Of a stretch of 48,946 nt of DNA, positions 15,552 through 24,891 are shown piece after piece. The DNA is from Gemmataceae bacterium. GTDB lineage: Bacteria > Planctomycetota > Planctomycetia > Gemmatales > Gemmataceae. The DNA lies in contig SIAQ01000025.1 of the NCBI GenBank assembly GCA_009697105.1, forward strand, positions 1-48,946, in the 5' to 3' direction. The translations under genes and the position numbers were made by a program. The first letter of the stretch is position 1. Each line of letters opens with the position of its first letter. The notes below the pieces were generated by a model. It was not told the origin of the DNA, did no database searches, and worked only from the letters and a program-made list of their open reading frames with translations.

Positions 15552-15579
15552 TTGCATTTTGCCGTTTCTCTTGTAATAT
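15552..15579 (+). promoter_or_regulatory. Candidate promoter of the MoxR operon
   Basis: TTGCAT (15552-15557), a 16-bp spacer, then TAATAT (15574-15579). The first operon gene starts at 15642, giving a leader of about 55 nt. Weak boxes, but position and the AT-rich context fit. Confidence 0.4.
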
Positions 15580-15641
15580 GTTCATATCCTACCCGTGCAG
15601 ATTCCTCAAACTGACTCTTTTTAGTCGCAGGATAAGCCACC

Positions 15642-16679
15642 ATGAGTTCAACCGGCGTAGCCGCTAATTCCGGCGTTGTTACTGAATCCGATGCGCAAAT
15701 GCTCGATACGCTCCGCAAGGCGCACAAACAGATGCGGGCGGAGGTCGGCAAAATCATCATCGGCCAGGAAAAGGTCCTTGATCAGCTACTAATGGCGATC
15801 TTCTGCCGCAGTCATGCGCTGCTCGTCGGCGTGCCCGGCCTGGCGAAGACGCTCATGATCAGCACGCTGGCCCAGGCGCTCGACATGAGTTTCAAGCGTA
15901 TCCAGTTCACGCCTGATCTGATGCCGACCGACATCACTGGCTCCGAAGTTATTCAAGACGATCCGGTGACCCGCGAACGCAAGTTCAAGTTCCTGCCAGG
16001 GCCGATCTTCGCGAACATTCTCCTCGCGGACGAAATCAACCGTACACCGCCGAAAACCCAGGCCGCGCTGCTCGAATCAATGCAGGAACGCAAAGCCTCG
16101 ATCGGCGGCATCGACTACCCGATGAAGAACCCGTTCTTCGTCCTCGCCACGCAAAACCCGATCGAGCAAGAAGGCACGTATCCGCTGCCCGAAGCTCAGC
16201 TTGACCGGTTCCTGTTCATGATCAAAGTCGAATACCCGTCCGATGCCGAGGAAGAGCTGATCATGCGGCAAGGCACGTCGGACGTCCAAACGACCGTTTC
16301 CAAAGTGCTGCATGGCGATGAGATTCTGCGTTTGCAGCAGATCGTTCGCCGCGTGCCGGTCTCGGATCATGTATTCCAGTACGCCAAGCGAATCACTCGC
16401 ATGACTCGGCCGAACACGCCGGAGGCGGCGGATTTCGTCAAGAAGTGGCTGGTCTGGGGCGCTGGCCCGCGTGCCTCGATGAACCTCATTCTCGCTGCCA
16501 AAGCGCATGCCGTTCTGAACGGCAAGCATCACGCGTCGGCAGAGGATGTTGCCGCCGTCGCCGACCCGATTCTGCGTCATCGCTTGATTCTCAACTTCGC
16601 CGCCCAGAGCGAAGGCGTTACTGTCGAGGACGTCATCAAACGTCTTCTCCGAGCAGTGCCAATGAATCAGGCGGCATAA
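15642..16679 (+). CDS. MoxR-family AAA+ ATPase
   Basis: 345 residues from ATG 15642. Walker A GVPGLAKT (63-70), Walker B ILLADEINR (126-134), sensor-1 region ATQNPIEQEGTYPLPEAQLD (169-188), followed by the C-terminal helical lid. Also GQEKVLDQLLMAIF near the start. This is a complete, standard MoxR. In the known family MoxR ATPases act as chaperone-like remodelers, paired with DUF58 and VWA proteins, in maturing cofactor enzymes or in envelope stress. Here it heads a six-gene operon with exactly those partners. Confidence 0.96.
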   Translation: MSSTGVAANSGVVTESDAQMLDTLRKAHKQMRAEVGKIIIGQEKVLDQLLMAIFCRSHALLVGVPGLAKTLMISTLAQALDMSFKRIQFTPDLMPTDITGSEVIQDDPVTRERKFKFLPGPIFANILLADEINRTPPKTQAALLESMQERKASIGGIDYPMKNPFFVLATQNPIEQEGTYPLPEAQLDRFLFMIKVEYPSDAEEELIMRQGTSDVQTTVSKVLHGDEILRLQQIVRRVPVSDHVFQYAKRITRMTRPNTPEAADFVKKWLVWGAGPRASMNLILAAKAHAVLNGKHHASAEDVAAVADPILRHRLILNFAAQSEGVTVEDVIKRLLRAVPMNQAA

Positions 16680-16685
16680 TGATTT

Positions 16686-16806
16686 GTCCGTGGTCCGTTG
16701 CTCCGTAGCCCGTAGTGTCGTTGCCTGGCTTGGCAATGGTAGCTGCGACGCACGGTCCAGTTTCTTTGACTACGGACTACGGACTACGGACTACGGACTA
16801 CGGACC
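16686..16806. repeat. Palindrome family F9 with a 7-bp tandem array touching a start codon
   Basis: The left half (GTCCGTGGTCCGTTGCTCCG, 16685-16704) is complementary in kind to the right half, which contains five exact tandem copies of GACTACG (16768-16802) and a partial sixth. The array ends two bases before ATG 16809, so it occupies the place of a ribosome-binding site. No AGGAG-like sequence is present there. Confidence 0.85.
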
Positions 16807-16808
16807 AA

Positions 16809-17705
16809 ATGGCGACCACTACTTACCTAAAACCCGATGTCATCGCTCGTGCTCAGGCCCTGGGCGTGGCGGCGCGCACCATCGTTGAGGGGCTGCGCGT
16901 TGGCGATCACAAAAGCCCGTATCGCGGGTTTTCCGTTGAATTCGTCCAGCATCGTGAATACGTTCCGGGCGACGATATTCGCCATATCGATTGGAAAGGC
17001 TATGGCCGATCCGAACGCTATACCATCAAGCAGTACGAGCAAGAAACGAACTTCACGGCCCACCTGATGGTGGACGCGAGCCGATCGATGCTCTATGGCG
17101 AAGGCGCGACGAACAAACTCGAATTCGCGAAAGTGTTGACGGCGTGTTTGTCGTTCCTGATTATTAACCAGCGAGACAGCATCGCTCTCAATATCTTCGA
17201 TGCCGGGTGGCGCGATCGACTGCCCGCGAGCAGCCAAATGGGGCATGTGCAGACGATCTTGCATACGCTCGAATCGGTCGAGCCTCGCGACAAGAATTCA
17301 ATGGGGCCGTTGATTCATGACATCGCCAATCAAGCGCGTCGGCGTGGTTTGTTCTTCCTGATTTCTGACTGCTTCGACGACGTCGATTCGATTTTGGGGG
17401 GGGTGCAGCATCTGCGGTTTTCGGGCCATGAAGTCGTCGTGTTTCACGTACTGCATCCCGATGAAATGGAATTCCCGTTTAACGGCATGATCAAGTTCGA
17501 CGCAATGGAAGAGAAGATGCATCTGCTGACTCGGCCGCAACTCATTCGGCCCAATTATTTGCGAGCGTTGAAGAAATATATCGACGAGTTGCAACAAGGC
17601 TGTGAGCGAAATCGCTGCGATTATGTGCAGGTGAATACGGGAAAGCCATTGGTCGAGACCTTGACCGAGTATTTGGCGAGGCGACTGCGTACTCGCGTTG
17701 TGTAG
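16809..17705 (+). CDS. DUF58 protein (VWA-like MoxR partner)
   Basis: 298 residues. ATG 16809 is the only possible start in this part of the frame, because an in-frame TGA lies at 16767 with no start codon between. The signature SPYRGFSVEFVQHREYVPGD followed by DIRHIDWKGYGRSERY (about 36-71) is diagnostic of DUF58, and MVDASRSM (about 87-94) is the D-x-S-x-S MIDAS motif of the VWA-like fold. No signal peptide or membrane helix, unlike many DUF58 proteins. Predicted to bind the MoxR ATPase encoded upstream. Confidence 0.94.
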   Translation: MATTTYLKPDVIARAQALGVAARTIVEGLRVGDHKSPYRGFSVEFVQHREYVPGDDIRHIDWKGYGRSERYTIKQYEQETNFTAHLMVDASRSMLYGEGATNKLEFAKVLTACLSFLIINQRDSIALNIFDAGWRDRLPASSQMGHVQTILHTLESVEPRDKNSMGPLIHDIANQARRRGLFFLISDCFDDVDSILGGVQHLRFSGHEVVVFHVLHPDEMEFPFNGMIKFDAMEEKMHLLTRPQLIRPNYLRALKKYIDELQQGCERNRCDYVQVNTGKPLVETLTEYLARRLRTRVV

Positions 17706-17708
17706 TTT

Positions 17709-17769
17709 CATATAGCCCGCCATTTATGGCGGGTTTGAGGTTTCACCGCCATAAATGGCGGGCTATATG
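17709..17769. repeat. Palindrome family F11
   Basis: Perfect 24-bp arms at 17709-17732 and 17746-17769 (CATATAGCCCGCCATTTATG and complement), each containing CCCGCCAT-TTATGGCGGG. It ends at the GAGG ribosome site of the next gene, so folding of this stem in mRNA could limit translation. Confidence 0.92.
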
Positions 17770-17776
17770 AGGTCCT

Positions 17777-20233
17777 ATGACGTTCCTGACCCCCTTTATG
17801 CTCTGGGGCGCGATGGCGGCGGGTATTCCGGTTGCGATTCACCTTTTCTTTCGCAGCCGATATCGCACCGTGCCATGGGCGGCCATGAAATTCCTGCTGA
17901 CCAGCGTCGAGCAGACTAGCCGGCGCTTGAAGTTTCAGGAACTCATTCTGCTCCTGTTGCGCATGGCCGTTTTGATCCTGCTCGCCTTGGCGTTTGCCCG
18001 GCCGATCTCGTCGATGCTCAAGGGCACAGGCCGAGGCGAAGCGGTCGATGCGGTTTTCGTGTTCGATACGTCCTTCAGTATGGGCGCGAGCGACGGCGAA
18101 AATAAGACCCGGCTCGATCGCGCGAAGGCGCAGGCATTGCATATCCTCGACGAACTGCCGCCGCACTCGACGATTCAAATACTTACGTGCGCCGGTAAAC
18201 GCAAAGCACTTCTGGGGCCACGCACGCCCGCCAACCTGGATCAGGCTCGCGATATCTTGACGAAAGATCTCGAACTCGATCATCTCAGCACAAATCTCGC
18301 TCTCGGCGTTGAAGAGGCGTATGGTGTATTGCAGCGCGGCCAGGCGTCGAACAAAGAGTTTTACCTCTTCAGCGACATGCAAAAGAACGGCTTCGACGAA
18401 CAGCCGGCTGAACTGAAAAGCGCACTTGCGTCAATCAAGGAAAAGGCCGTCGTGCATTTCGTCCGATGCGGGACGCAGAGCAAGCTCAAGAACGGCGCCG
18501 TGGTCAACATCGTGCCCCAAGCGGGCGTGCCTCGACCTGGCGAGCGCGTCGATTTCGCGGTGTTTGTCAAGAACACGGGAGCCGAGCCGTTGGAGAAAAC
18601 TTTCCTTTCGCTGGATGTGATCGAAAAAAAGAAAAAAGGCGACACGGATCCGACCAGGCTGCCTGGCAAACGGAACGAAAAGGTCGAGGTGCCGAAGATT
18701 GCGCCCGGTGCAACCGAAGCGGTGACGATTACCGTAAAGTTGACGGAGCCCGGACTGACGGTGCTGACCGCGCGGCTGACGAACGACCAGATGGAAGGCG
18801 ATAACCAATTCGACCAAGTGATTCAAGTTCGCGATCAAGTCAATATTTTGGTCGTCGACGGCAAATACAGCGAACGCGAACCGGAGAAGTCGTCGAGCTT
18901 TTTCCTGATGCACTCTTTGCTGCCCGTGAAAGAGACCGAACGGGCGACCTACAAGTACAATCCGCGCGTCGTGCCGGCGCGATTGGCGGCCCCGGCGCTG
19001 CTGGGTAACCAGCATGTTTGCATCCTTGTCAACTGTGCATTGGAATTTAAGGCCGGCGCCGAAAAGCTGCCAGACGATTTTCGCCAAGAACTGGAGAAGT
19101 TCGTTCGCAAAGGCAAGGGCCTGATTATTTTTAGCGGCGATAACGTGGTCCCCGATTCGTACAACCGCTTGTTGGGCGATAAGCACCGTCTGTTGCCGTT
19201 AAAGCTGAAAGACGTGGTCAAGGCGGAACCGACGAAGCCGTACTTCGTCAATCGCAGCAGTTTTCGCGATGGGCCTTCGGTGTTCCGCAATTTTAGCGAA
19301 GACAAATATTACGAAATCTTCGATGCGGTCGCCGTGTATCGATACCTTGAGATGGACGAGAAAACGCCGTTCGCCAAGCCGGAGAAGAAAATCGCGTCAC
19401 CGAAGGACGACGGCGGCGAAGCGCCCCAGACTGCGGTCGTGGCCGACGTTGAGACAGAAAATCTCGCCCATGTCATTATGCGGGTCGGGACCGGCGAAGC
19501 TGTCGGGCAGCTCGGCGAGAAAAAGAGCGACATCCGCGTAGCGGAACGAGGCGGGGCTCTGGCGGCCACCAAGAAAGTCGGTGAAGGCGAAGTCATCTTC
19601 ATGGCGACCGCGGCCGGCTTCGAGGGCTTTGAGGAAGACACCACGCGAAAATCCTTGATGCTGCCGAAATGGACCACCATTCACACGTTGCCGACGTTGC
19701 TCTATTTCGTGGAGGCGTCGCTTGGCCATATCGCTCATGGTCAATCGCAGGCGTTCAACATCGGTGCGGGTGATACGTTAAGTTGGTTCCCGACTGGAAA
19801 TACCGATCTAGTGCATGACTTGGTCTATCCGAATAGCAAAGTTACTCGGCTCGGCATGCCCGAGAAAAAGGCAGGCCGCAAAGTCGTGACGGCCGCCGAT
19901 CTGCCACAGGCGGGAGTGTATCGCATGATCGCCACGGCGACGGGTGCGACAGCGAGCGACACGATTGACGCCGCCACAGCCGAGACGCTCGGCACGCCGA
20001 TCGCAGTGACGTATGAAGCGAAGGAAATCGACAATCTCTCGCCGTTGACCGATGGCGAGATCAACAGCGCGATCGGCTTCACGCCGATCCACATCGTCGC
20101 GGGGCAGGCCGCTGCCGCGAGTACGGGTGAGGATCGATTGAACCGCGAATGGACTGTGTGGGTGCTGTTGGCGGTGCTGCTGTTGGCGTTGGTCGAAGTC
20201 GCCTTCGCCTGGTTCTGTAGCAAGGCCTGGTAG
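17777..20233 (+). CDS. BatA-type membrane protein with VWA domain
   Basis: 818 residues from ATG 17777 with ribosome site GAGG. The N-terminal BatA module MTFLTPFMLWGAMAAGIPVA IHLFF is one membrane helix, followed by RLKFQELILLLLRMAVLILL as a second. The VWA domain starts with AVFVFDTSFSMGAS (DTSFS MIDAS at 97-101). The middle contains Ig-like segments (GVPRPGERVDFAVFVKNTGA) and a class-I-amidotransferase-like stretch (VNILVVDGKYS and a later GKGLIIFSGDNV). A final membrane helix is at WTVWVLLAVLLLALVEVAFA. In the known family, BatA/VWA proteins work with MoxR/DUF58 in the envelope. Confidence 0.9.
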   Translation: MTFLTPFMLWGAMAAGIPVAIHLFFRSRYRTVPWAAMKFLLTSVEQTSRRLKFQELILLLLRMAVLILLALAFARPISSMLKGTGRGEAVDAVFVFDTSFSMGASDGENKTRLDRAKAQALHILDELPPHSTIQILTCAGKRKALLGPRTPANLDQARDILTKDLELDHLSTNLALGVEEAYGVLQRGQASNKEFYLFSDMQKNGFDEQPAELKSALASIKEKAVVHFVRCGTQSKLKNGAVVNIVPQAGVPRPGERVDFAVFVKNTGAEPLEKTFLSLDVIEKKKKGDTDPTRLPGKRNEKVEVPKIAPGATEAVTITVKLTEPGLTVLTARLTNDQMEGDNQFDQVIQVRDQVNILVVDGKYSEREPEKSSSFFLMHSLLPVKETERATYKYNPRVVPARLAAPALLGNQHVCILVNCALEFKAGAEKLPDDFRQELEKFVRKGKGLIIFSGDNVVPDSYNRLLGDKHRLLPLKLKDVVKAEPTKPYFVNRSSFRDGPSVFRNFSEDKYYEIFDAVAVYRYLEMDEKTPFAKPEKKIASPKDDGGEAPQTAVVADVETENLAHVIMRVGTGEAVGQLGEKKSDIRVAERGGALAATKKVGEGEVIFMATAAGFEGFEEDTTRKSLMLPKWTTIHTLPTLLYFVEASLGHIAHGQSQAFNIGAGDTLSWFPTGNTDLVHDLVYPNSKVTRLGMPEKKAGRKVVTAADLPQAGVYRMIATATGATASDTIDAATAETLGTPIAVTYEAKEIDNLSPLTDGEINSAIGFTPIHIVAGQAAAASTGEDRLNREWTVWVLLAVLLLALVEVAFAWFCSKAW

Positions 20234-20235
20234 GA

Positions 20236-20315
20236 GTTTAGCCGCTCGCTTTCGGCGAGCGCGGACGGTGTTGGATCAAAACAAGATCGCGCTCGCCGAA
20301 AGCGAGCGGCTAAAC
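20236..20315. repeat. Palindrome family F3 copy a
   Basis: Perfect 28-bp arms 20236-20263 and 20288-20315 (core TTTAGCCGCTCGCTTTCGG). It begins three bases after the BatA stop codon and ends 28 bases before the next start. No U-tract. Further copies at 22960 (half) and 46963. Confidence 0.93.
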
Positions 20316-20343
20316 GAAAAGCAAACTGGGGACCATCCCGACT

Positions 20344-22812
20344 ATGAATTTTTTCACGCGAATCCTGGCGATTGACGTGCCGGAAAACACGACGTTTGTT
20401 TGGCCTCCCGATTTCAGCTTTCGCGGGCTGTCGACCGGTTGGGCGCTGTTCGTATTCGCGCTGGTTCTGCTCGGCTCGCTGGCGGTGGGCTTCTTTTATT
20501 TGCTCGAAAAAGGCACGCTTGGCATCATTCGGCGGGTGTTTCTGATTGGGCTGCGCATCTCCATTCTTTTCCTCTTGTTGTTCCTGATTCTGCGTCCGGT
20601 GATCGTGGCCGAGTTTGAGGGCAAACGCCCACGCGGCGTGGCGTTCGTGCTGGATGCCAGTCAAAGCATGGACCAGCGAGATCGCCGGCTGACGGACAGC
20701 GACAAGGCGCGCGTCGCCATTGCCATGGGCAAGCTGCCGCTCGATACCAAGATCGGGGAAAAAATATCTGGCATTCCTGGCGATCTCCCCAAAGACCCGT
20801 CCCGCCGTGACATCGTCAAGGCGATTCTTGAGCACAAAGACCTGGCGTTGACGACAAAGATCGAAAAAAAGCTCGGACCGTTGCGAGCCCATTTGTTCGC
20901 CACGGATTATCGCGGCATCGACGATGCGACCCGCGACACCAAGAAGCCGTGGGTGGAAAAGATCATCGCCGACTACGATTCTAAAGAGATGCGAGAACGG
21001 CTGGATATCAGCCGCACCGCCCTGGCTGATACGATCATGAAGTTGATGCAAACCAAAGAAAGCGACCTGCCCGGCGCAATCGTTGTCGTCACCGATGGGC
21101 AGGACAATGCCAGCAAGTACACGCTGCAAGAGGCCGCCGCCGAATGCGTCCGCGCAGGTGTTCCGCTCCACATTTATGGTGTCGGCAGCACGGAGGCGGG
21201 GCAGTTGAACCTTAAAGAGGTCGGCGTGCCCGATACGCTCTTCACCGAGGATACCGTTTCCGTTCCGCTCCGTTGGCGTGCCCAGGGTGTCAAAGTAGGC
21301 GATCTCGAGATCACCATGACGCTCGACGGTAAAAAGATCGCCGAGAAGAAACTCAGGCTCGCAGCTGGCGAGGATTTGCGCGACGCTCTCAACTTCGTCG
21401 TGCCCAAGGACCTCGACAAGCGCGAGAACCACGAAATCGTCACAACAATCCGTGTCAAAGGCCAAGACCTTGTCGATACGGTGAAGAACACCGTGCGTAT
21501 CAACGAACAAAAGATCAAGATTCTCTACATCGAGCATTCGCCTCGCTGGGAGTACAAATTCCTCCAACCCGCGCTGTTGCGTGATCGCCGGGTCGAGGCT
21601 GAATTCATTCTCGTCAACGCGGTTCCCGAAGTGGCCAAGGGCGGCAAGCCGTTTCTGGCGGAGTTCCCGAAGACCAAGGAGAAGTTTTTTGAATCGATGT
21701 ACAATCTCGTGATTATCGGCGATGTCGATGCCAATTATTTCACAAAGGATCAGCAGGAGTGGATCCGCGAGTTTGTGCAAAAGCGCGGCGGCTTGATCGT
21801 TTTGGCGGGCCGACAGAATATGCCGGCCACCTATGAAAACACGCCGTTGGCCGAGGTGCTTCCCGTCGAGTTCGCCAAGCAAAAGTTCGGTTTGGATTCG
21901 GAAACCCGCACGCAGGAATATATGCCGACCTTGAGCGAAGCCGGCCTACGCACCGATTGGCTGGCGCTGGGCGACACGCCCGAGGAGAACGCCGAGGTTT
22001 GGCAGAAGAAATTGATCGGGTTCCATTGGCAGTTCCCCATCACCAAGCTTCGGCCCGGTGCGACCTCGCTCATCATTAACCCGCGTGCCAAGATGGGCGA
22101 TCAGGCCATGCCCGTACTCGCCACCCAATACTACGGCAAAGGCCAAGTCCTCTGGCTGGGCACCGACGAAACCTGGCGCTGGCGCTGGAATTATCAAGAC
22201 AAATACTTCGTCCGCTTCTGGGGCCAACTCGTCTATCAAACCGGTTTGCCCAGCTTGCTCGGCGATGGCGCCAAACGCGCGAACATGGCCATGGACCGGT
22301 CGCAAACCGTGCTGGGCACGAATAGCAAAATCTTCGTCCGGTTGCTTGAAAAAGACTTCACCGGACGTAAGGACGATAGGGTCACTGCCGAACTCGAGTA
22401 TATCGACGCCAAACCTGGCGAGGAGCGCAGACGCAAAATCGAGCTTCGGCGGCTTCCCGGCCCCAACGGCGAGTATGTCGCCTCGCTATTCAACGACCGC
22501 GCAGGGCGAATTCAGCTTAAGGTGATGAATCCCGAAGATAACGTATTCTCCTTCCGTGTCGATCTTCCCGCCAAGCATGAGTTGGAAGAATCAGGCCTCG
22601 CGGAGAAAACTCTCAGCGATGCGGCGGAACTGTCCGGCGGCAAGTTTTATCGCGAGGAGAACCTGCGAGAGATGAGCGAGAACCTGCAACTGAAAACTAC
22701 CACCTTCCGCCGTCGGCAGGAGATTCTACTGTGGAATCCGCTGGCGATCCTGCTGTTCCTCGGCCTGATCACGACGGAGTGGATCGTACGGAAGTTCTCG
22801 GATTTGAGTTAG
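20344..22812 (+). CDS. Membrane VWA protein with glutamine-amidotransferase-like domain
   Basis: 822 residues. Two N-terminal membrane helices (about 31-53 and 65-88), then a VWA domain opening RGVAFVLDASQSMDQRD (DASQS MIDAS at 104-108) and including AIVVVTDGQDNASKYT. Residues around 390-515 (KILYIEHSPRWEYKFLQPAL; GGLIVLAGRQNMPATYENTP) resemble the amidotransferase-like module seen in large planctomycetal VWA proteins, without the catalytic Cys triad. A last membrane helix lies near the C-terminus (LAILLFLGLITTEWIVRKF). Works with the other operon products in the cell envelope; no biochemical role is shown. Confidence 0.88.
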   Translation: MNFFTRILAIDVPENTTFVWPPDFSFRGLSTGWALFVFALVLLGSLAVGFFYLLEKGTLGIIRRVFLIGLRISILFLLLFLILRPVIVAEFEGKRPRGVAFVLDASQSMDQRDRRLTDSDKARVAIAMGKLPLDTKIGEKISGIPGDLPKDPSRRDIVKAILEHKDLALTTKIEKKLGPLRAHLFATDYRGIDDATRDTKKPWVEKIIADYDSKEMRERLDISRTALADTIMKLMQTKESDLPGAIVVVTDGQDNASKYTLQEAAAECVRAGVPLHIYGVGSTEAGQLNLKEVGVPDTLFTEDTVSVPLRWRAQGVKVGDLEITMTLDGKKIAEKKLRLAAGEDLRDALNFVVPKDLDKRENHEIVTTIRVKGQDLVDTVKNTVRINEQKIKILYIEHSPRWEYKFLQPALLRDRRVEAEFILVNAVPEVAKGGKPFLAEFPKTKEKFFESMYNLVIIGDVDANYFTKDQQEWIREFVQKRGGLIVLAGRQNMPATYENTPLAEVLPVEFAKQKFGLDSETRTQEYMPTLSEAGLRTDWLALGDTPEENAEVWQKKLIGFHWQFPITKLRPGATSLIINPRAKMGDQAMPVLATQYYGKGQVLWLGTDETWRWRWNYQDKYFVRFWGQLVYQTGLPSLLGDGAKRANMAMDRSQTVLGTNSKIFVRLLEKDFTGRKDDRVTAELEYIDAKPGEERRRKIELRRLPGPNGEYVASLFNDRAGRIQLKVMNPEDNVFSFRVDLPAKHELEESGLAEKTLSDAAELSGGKFYREENLREMSENLQLKTTTFRRRQEILLWNPLAILLFLGLITTEWIVRKFSDLS

Positions 22813-22817
22813 GTATG

Positions 22818-22988
22818 TACCGTAGACATCACGCGGGCGAAATTGGCGTTTTGTCCGAGCCTGAGCGCCAGCGAAGGGCAGCAAACGGCTCTTCGCTGAC
22901 GCTCAGGCTCGGATTGTCAATCCTGGCCGCGCAGAGTATAGATTGCCAAGAATGCGTCCGCGCTCGCCAAAGGCGAGCGGCTAAACGA
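22818..22988. repeat. Composite of three palindrome families (F8 half, F2 copy b, F3 half)
   Basis: In order: 22818-22835 is a left half of F8 (TACCGTAGACATCACGCG); 22854-22876 with 22891-22913 is a complete F2 with 23-bp perfect arms; 22960-22985 is a right half of F3 (GCTCGCCAAAGGCGAGCGG). The halves look truncated, as if elements inserted into or recombined with one another. All lie in one 186-bp gap inside the operon. Confidence 0.88.
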
Positions 22989-22998
22989 GATCGATAAT

Positions 22999-24891
22999 AT
23001 GGTTCCATCATCCATCACAAGCAATTTGGCCGGCCTACGGCGACGCGAACGGCTTTTGTCGCTCACTTGGGGCGTCGCCTGCTGGTTGACAATTGTCATC
23101 GGCGTTTTGTTCGTCTGCTGCTTCATCGATTGGCTCGTCGATCGCAATCAGGATACGCCGTTTTCGGTGCGGTTTGCGCTCTTCCTATTTCATGCAAGCT
23201 GTAGCTTGGCCGCTGCGGCGTGGTTCATCGTGCTGCCACAAATGCGCCGCATGTCCGACGACGCACTCGCGCTCATGGTCGAGGACAAAATGCGGAAGCT
23301 GGACCATCGGCTCATCAGTGCGGTGCAACTCAATAAACCCGACGCGAAACTCGGCGGCATGTCGCGCGAACTGGTCGGCGTCGTCACTAGGGAAGCGGAA
23401 ACGCAAGCTAGCAGAATGTCGTTCGCATCGATCGCCGACCACGATCGGCTCAAACGAAGCGCCTTCGTGCTCGGCCCCGTACTCTTCGTCGCACTGATCC
23501 CGACATTGCTTTGGCCCTCGCTCATATTTACGCTCCTGGCCCGGCAGGCACTTGTGCCCATCGATGTCCCGCATTCGGTGACACTGGAAAATCAGTCGAA
23601 ATCCCATTGGGCCTTGGGCGATGACGTCGAAATTCGATTTCTTGTGAACGGTAATTTTACAGACGACATGATCGGTACGCTCACAATCGGGGTCCATCGC
23701 TACGAACTTCGCCATGTGGAGAATTTCCAAGAGGGCGCGATTTTTAGCGCCAAGATTTCCGCCGGCGACATCAACGCCGACACGATTCAGTTCTCCGCTC
23801 GCTTGCGTGACGGCCGCACCAAACAGCCAAGCACGATGACCCTGATCGCCAGGCCGAGTCTCGCGCCGGGCCATCCGAAGGCCTGGCTGATCTATCCCGA
23901 ATACTGCACGCCGCCGAACCAGTCGCGGTTCGAGAAGCAACAAAGTCGCGGCGATGTCGTCGGCATCCTCGGTTCCTCGGTGCGCGTCGAAGCCATGGCC
24001 ATTAGATCCGTGAAGTCCGCGTGGATCGAATTGCTCGGCCCCGACCAGATTGATCTGAAACGCGTCGACACGGAGGTGCAGTTTACCGAAGTCGTAAAAG
24101 CCAAACGCCCGATGACCGTGAAAAGTGCGGAGGACGGTTCACACCTGTCCGAAACGTTTGAACTGATGGAAGGCCTGTCCGGCTATCGACTCATTCTCGA
24201 GGACCAACACGGATTCACGAACAACCCGGCCCCGCGCCGCAGTTTGCGCGTCGTGTCCGAGGAGCCGCCACAGGTCAACTTGTTGCGGGTGACGTTCGGC
24301 TCCGGCGCCGACTTCGATGTCGAGGGTTTGCCAGTCGTCATCGGCGGACGCATCCGTATCCCGTACAGTGCGACCGCCAGCTATGGTCTAGGCAGTGCGG
24401 AGATTCTTTATCGGGTGCTACCGAAACACGACAGCGAAAAGGAACCGGTCGCGGAGGAACCCTGGATCGTGTTGAAAATGACCAATTATCCCGGCGACGA
24501 AAATGACGACTTCTTCGATCCGAAAACTGGCGTGTTCCAAAATACCAAGTTTGACCAACAAATCGGATTCCATGCTGTACCTCAGCAATCGCTCGGCGAT
24601 CTCGGCCGAACCATGGGCGGCGGGCGCTTTTTCCTTGAGACGAAGGGTTTGCTGGACCGCAAGACCGGACAAGCTCTGAAGCTGAAGTCAGGCGATCAGA
24701 TCGAATACTGCGTCAAGGCCTACGCTATGCCACGCAAAGGCGTGGTGCCGTTCGGACTATCAGAAACACGTGTCAGCACTATGATGGACGCCAACGAGTT
24801 CCTGGCGTGGATTCAGCTAGTAGGGCGAGAGGACGAACGTGTCCGTCAGCTGGAATTCGATCAACGCCGAGTGTTTGAAAGAAAACAGTAA
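22999..24891 (+). CDS. DUF4175-like membrane protein
   Basis: 630 residues. Two membrane helices near the N-terminus (SLTWGVACWLTIVIGVLFVC; ALFLFHASCSLAAAAWFIVL), then RRMSDDALALMVEDKMRKLDH, a third helix (AFVLGPVLFVALIPTLLWPS), then a long extracytoplasmic region with Ig-like beta repeats (SVTLENQSKSHWALGDDVEI; TYPEYC-type segment at YPEYCTPP). Resembles DUF4175/TIGR02302-type proteins often encoded after BatA/VWA genes. No catalytic motif. Position in the operon supports a structural envelope role. Only a weak ribosome site precedes the start. Confidence 0.72.
   Translation: MVPSSITSNLAGLRRRERLLSLTWGVACWLTIVIGVLFVCCFIDWLVDRNQDTPFSVRFALFLFHASCSLAAAAWFIVLPQMRRMSDDALALMVEDKMRKLDHRLISAVQLNKPDAKLGGMSRELVGVVTREAETQASRMSFASIADHDRLKRSAFVLGPVLFVALIPTLLWPSLIFTLLARQALVPIDVPHSVTLENQSKSHWALGDDVEIRFLVNGNFTDDMIGTLTIGVHRYELRHVENFQEGAIFSAKISAGDINADTIQFSARLRDGRTKQPSTMTLIARPSLAPGHPKAWLIYPEYCTPPNQSRFEKQQSRGDVVGILGSSVRVEAMAIRSVKSAWIELLGPDQIDLKRVDTEVQFTEVVKAKRPMTVKSAEDGSHLSETFELMEGLSGYRLILEDQHGFTNNPAPRRSLRVVSEEPPQVNLLRVTFGSGADFDVEGLPVVIGGRIRIPYSATASYGLGSAEILYRVLPKHDSEKEPVAEEPWIVLKMTNYPGDENDDFFDPKTGVFQNTKFDQQIGFHAVPQQSLGDLGRTMGGGRFFLETKGLLDRKTGQALKLKSGDQIEYCVKAYAMPRKGVVPFGLSETRVSTMMDANEFLAWIQLVGREDERVRQLEFDQRRVFERKQ

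Noticed and set aside
16768-16802. GACTACG array as a CRISPR
   Set aside because: Seven-base direct tandem repeats with no spacers are not a CRISPR array.
19825-21882. Antisense 685-codon open frame over the BatA and VWA genes
   Set aside because: Crosses two well-supported genes on the other strand, and its translation shows no recognisable domain.
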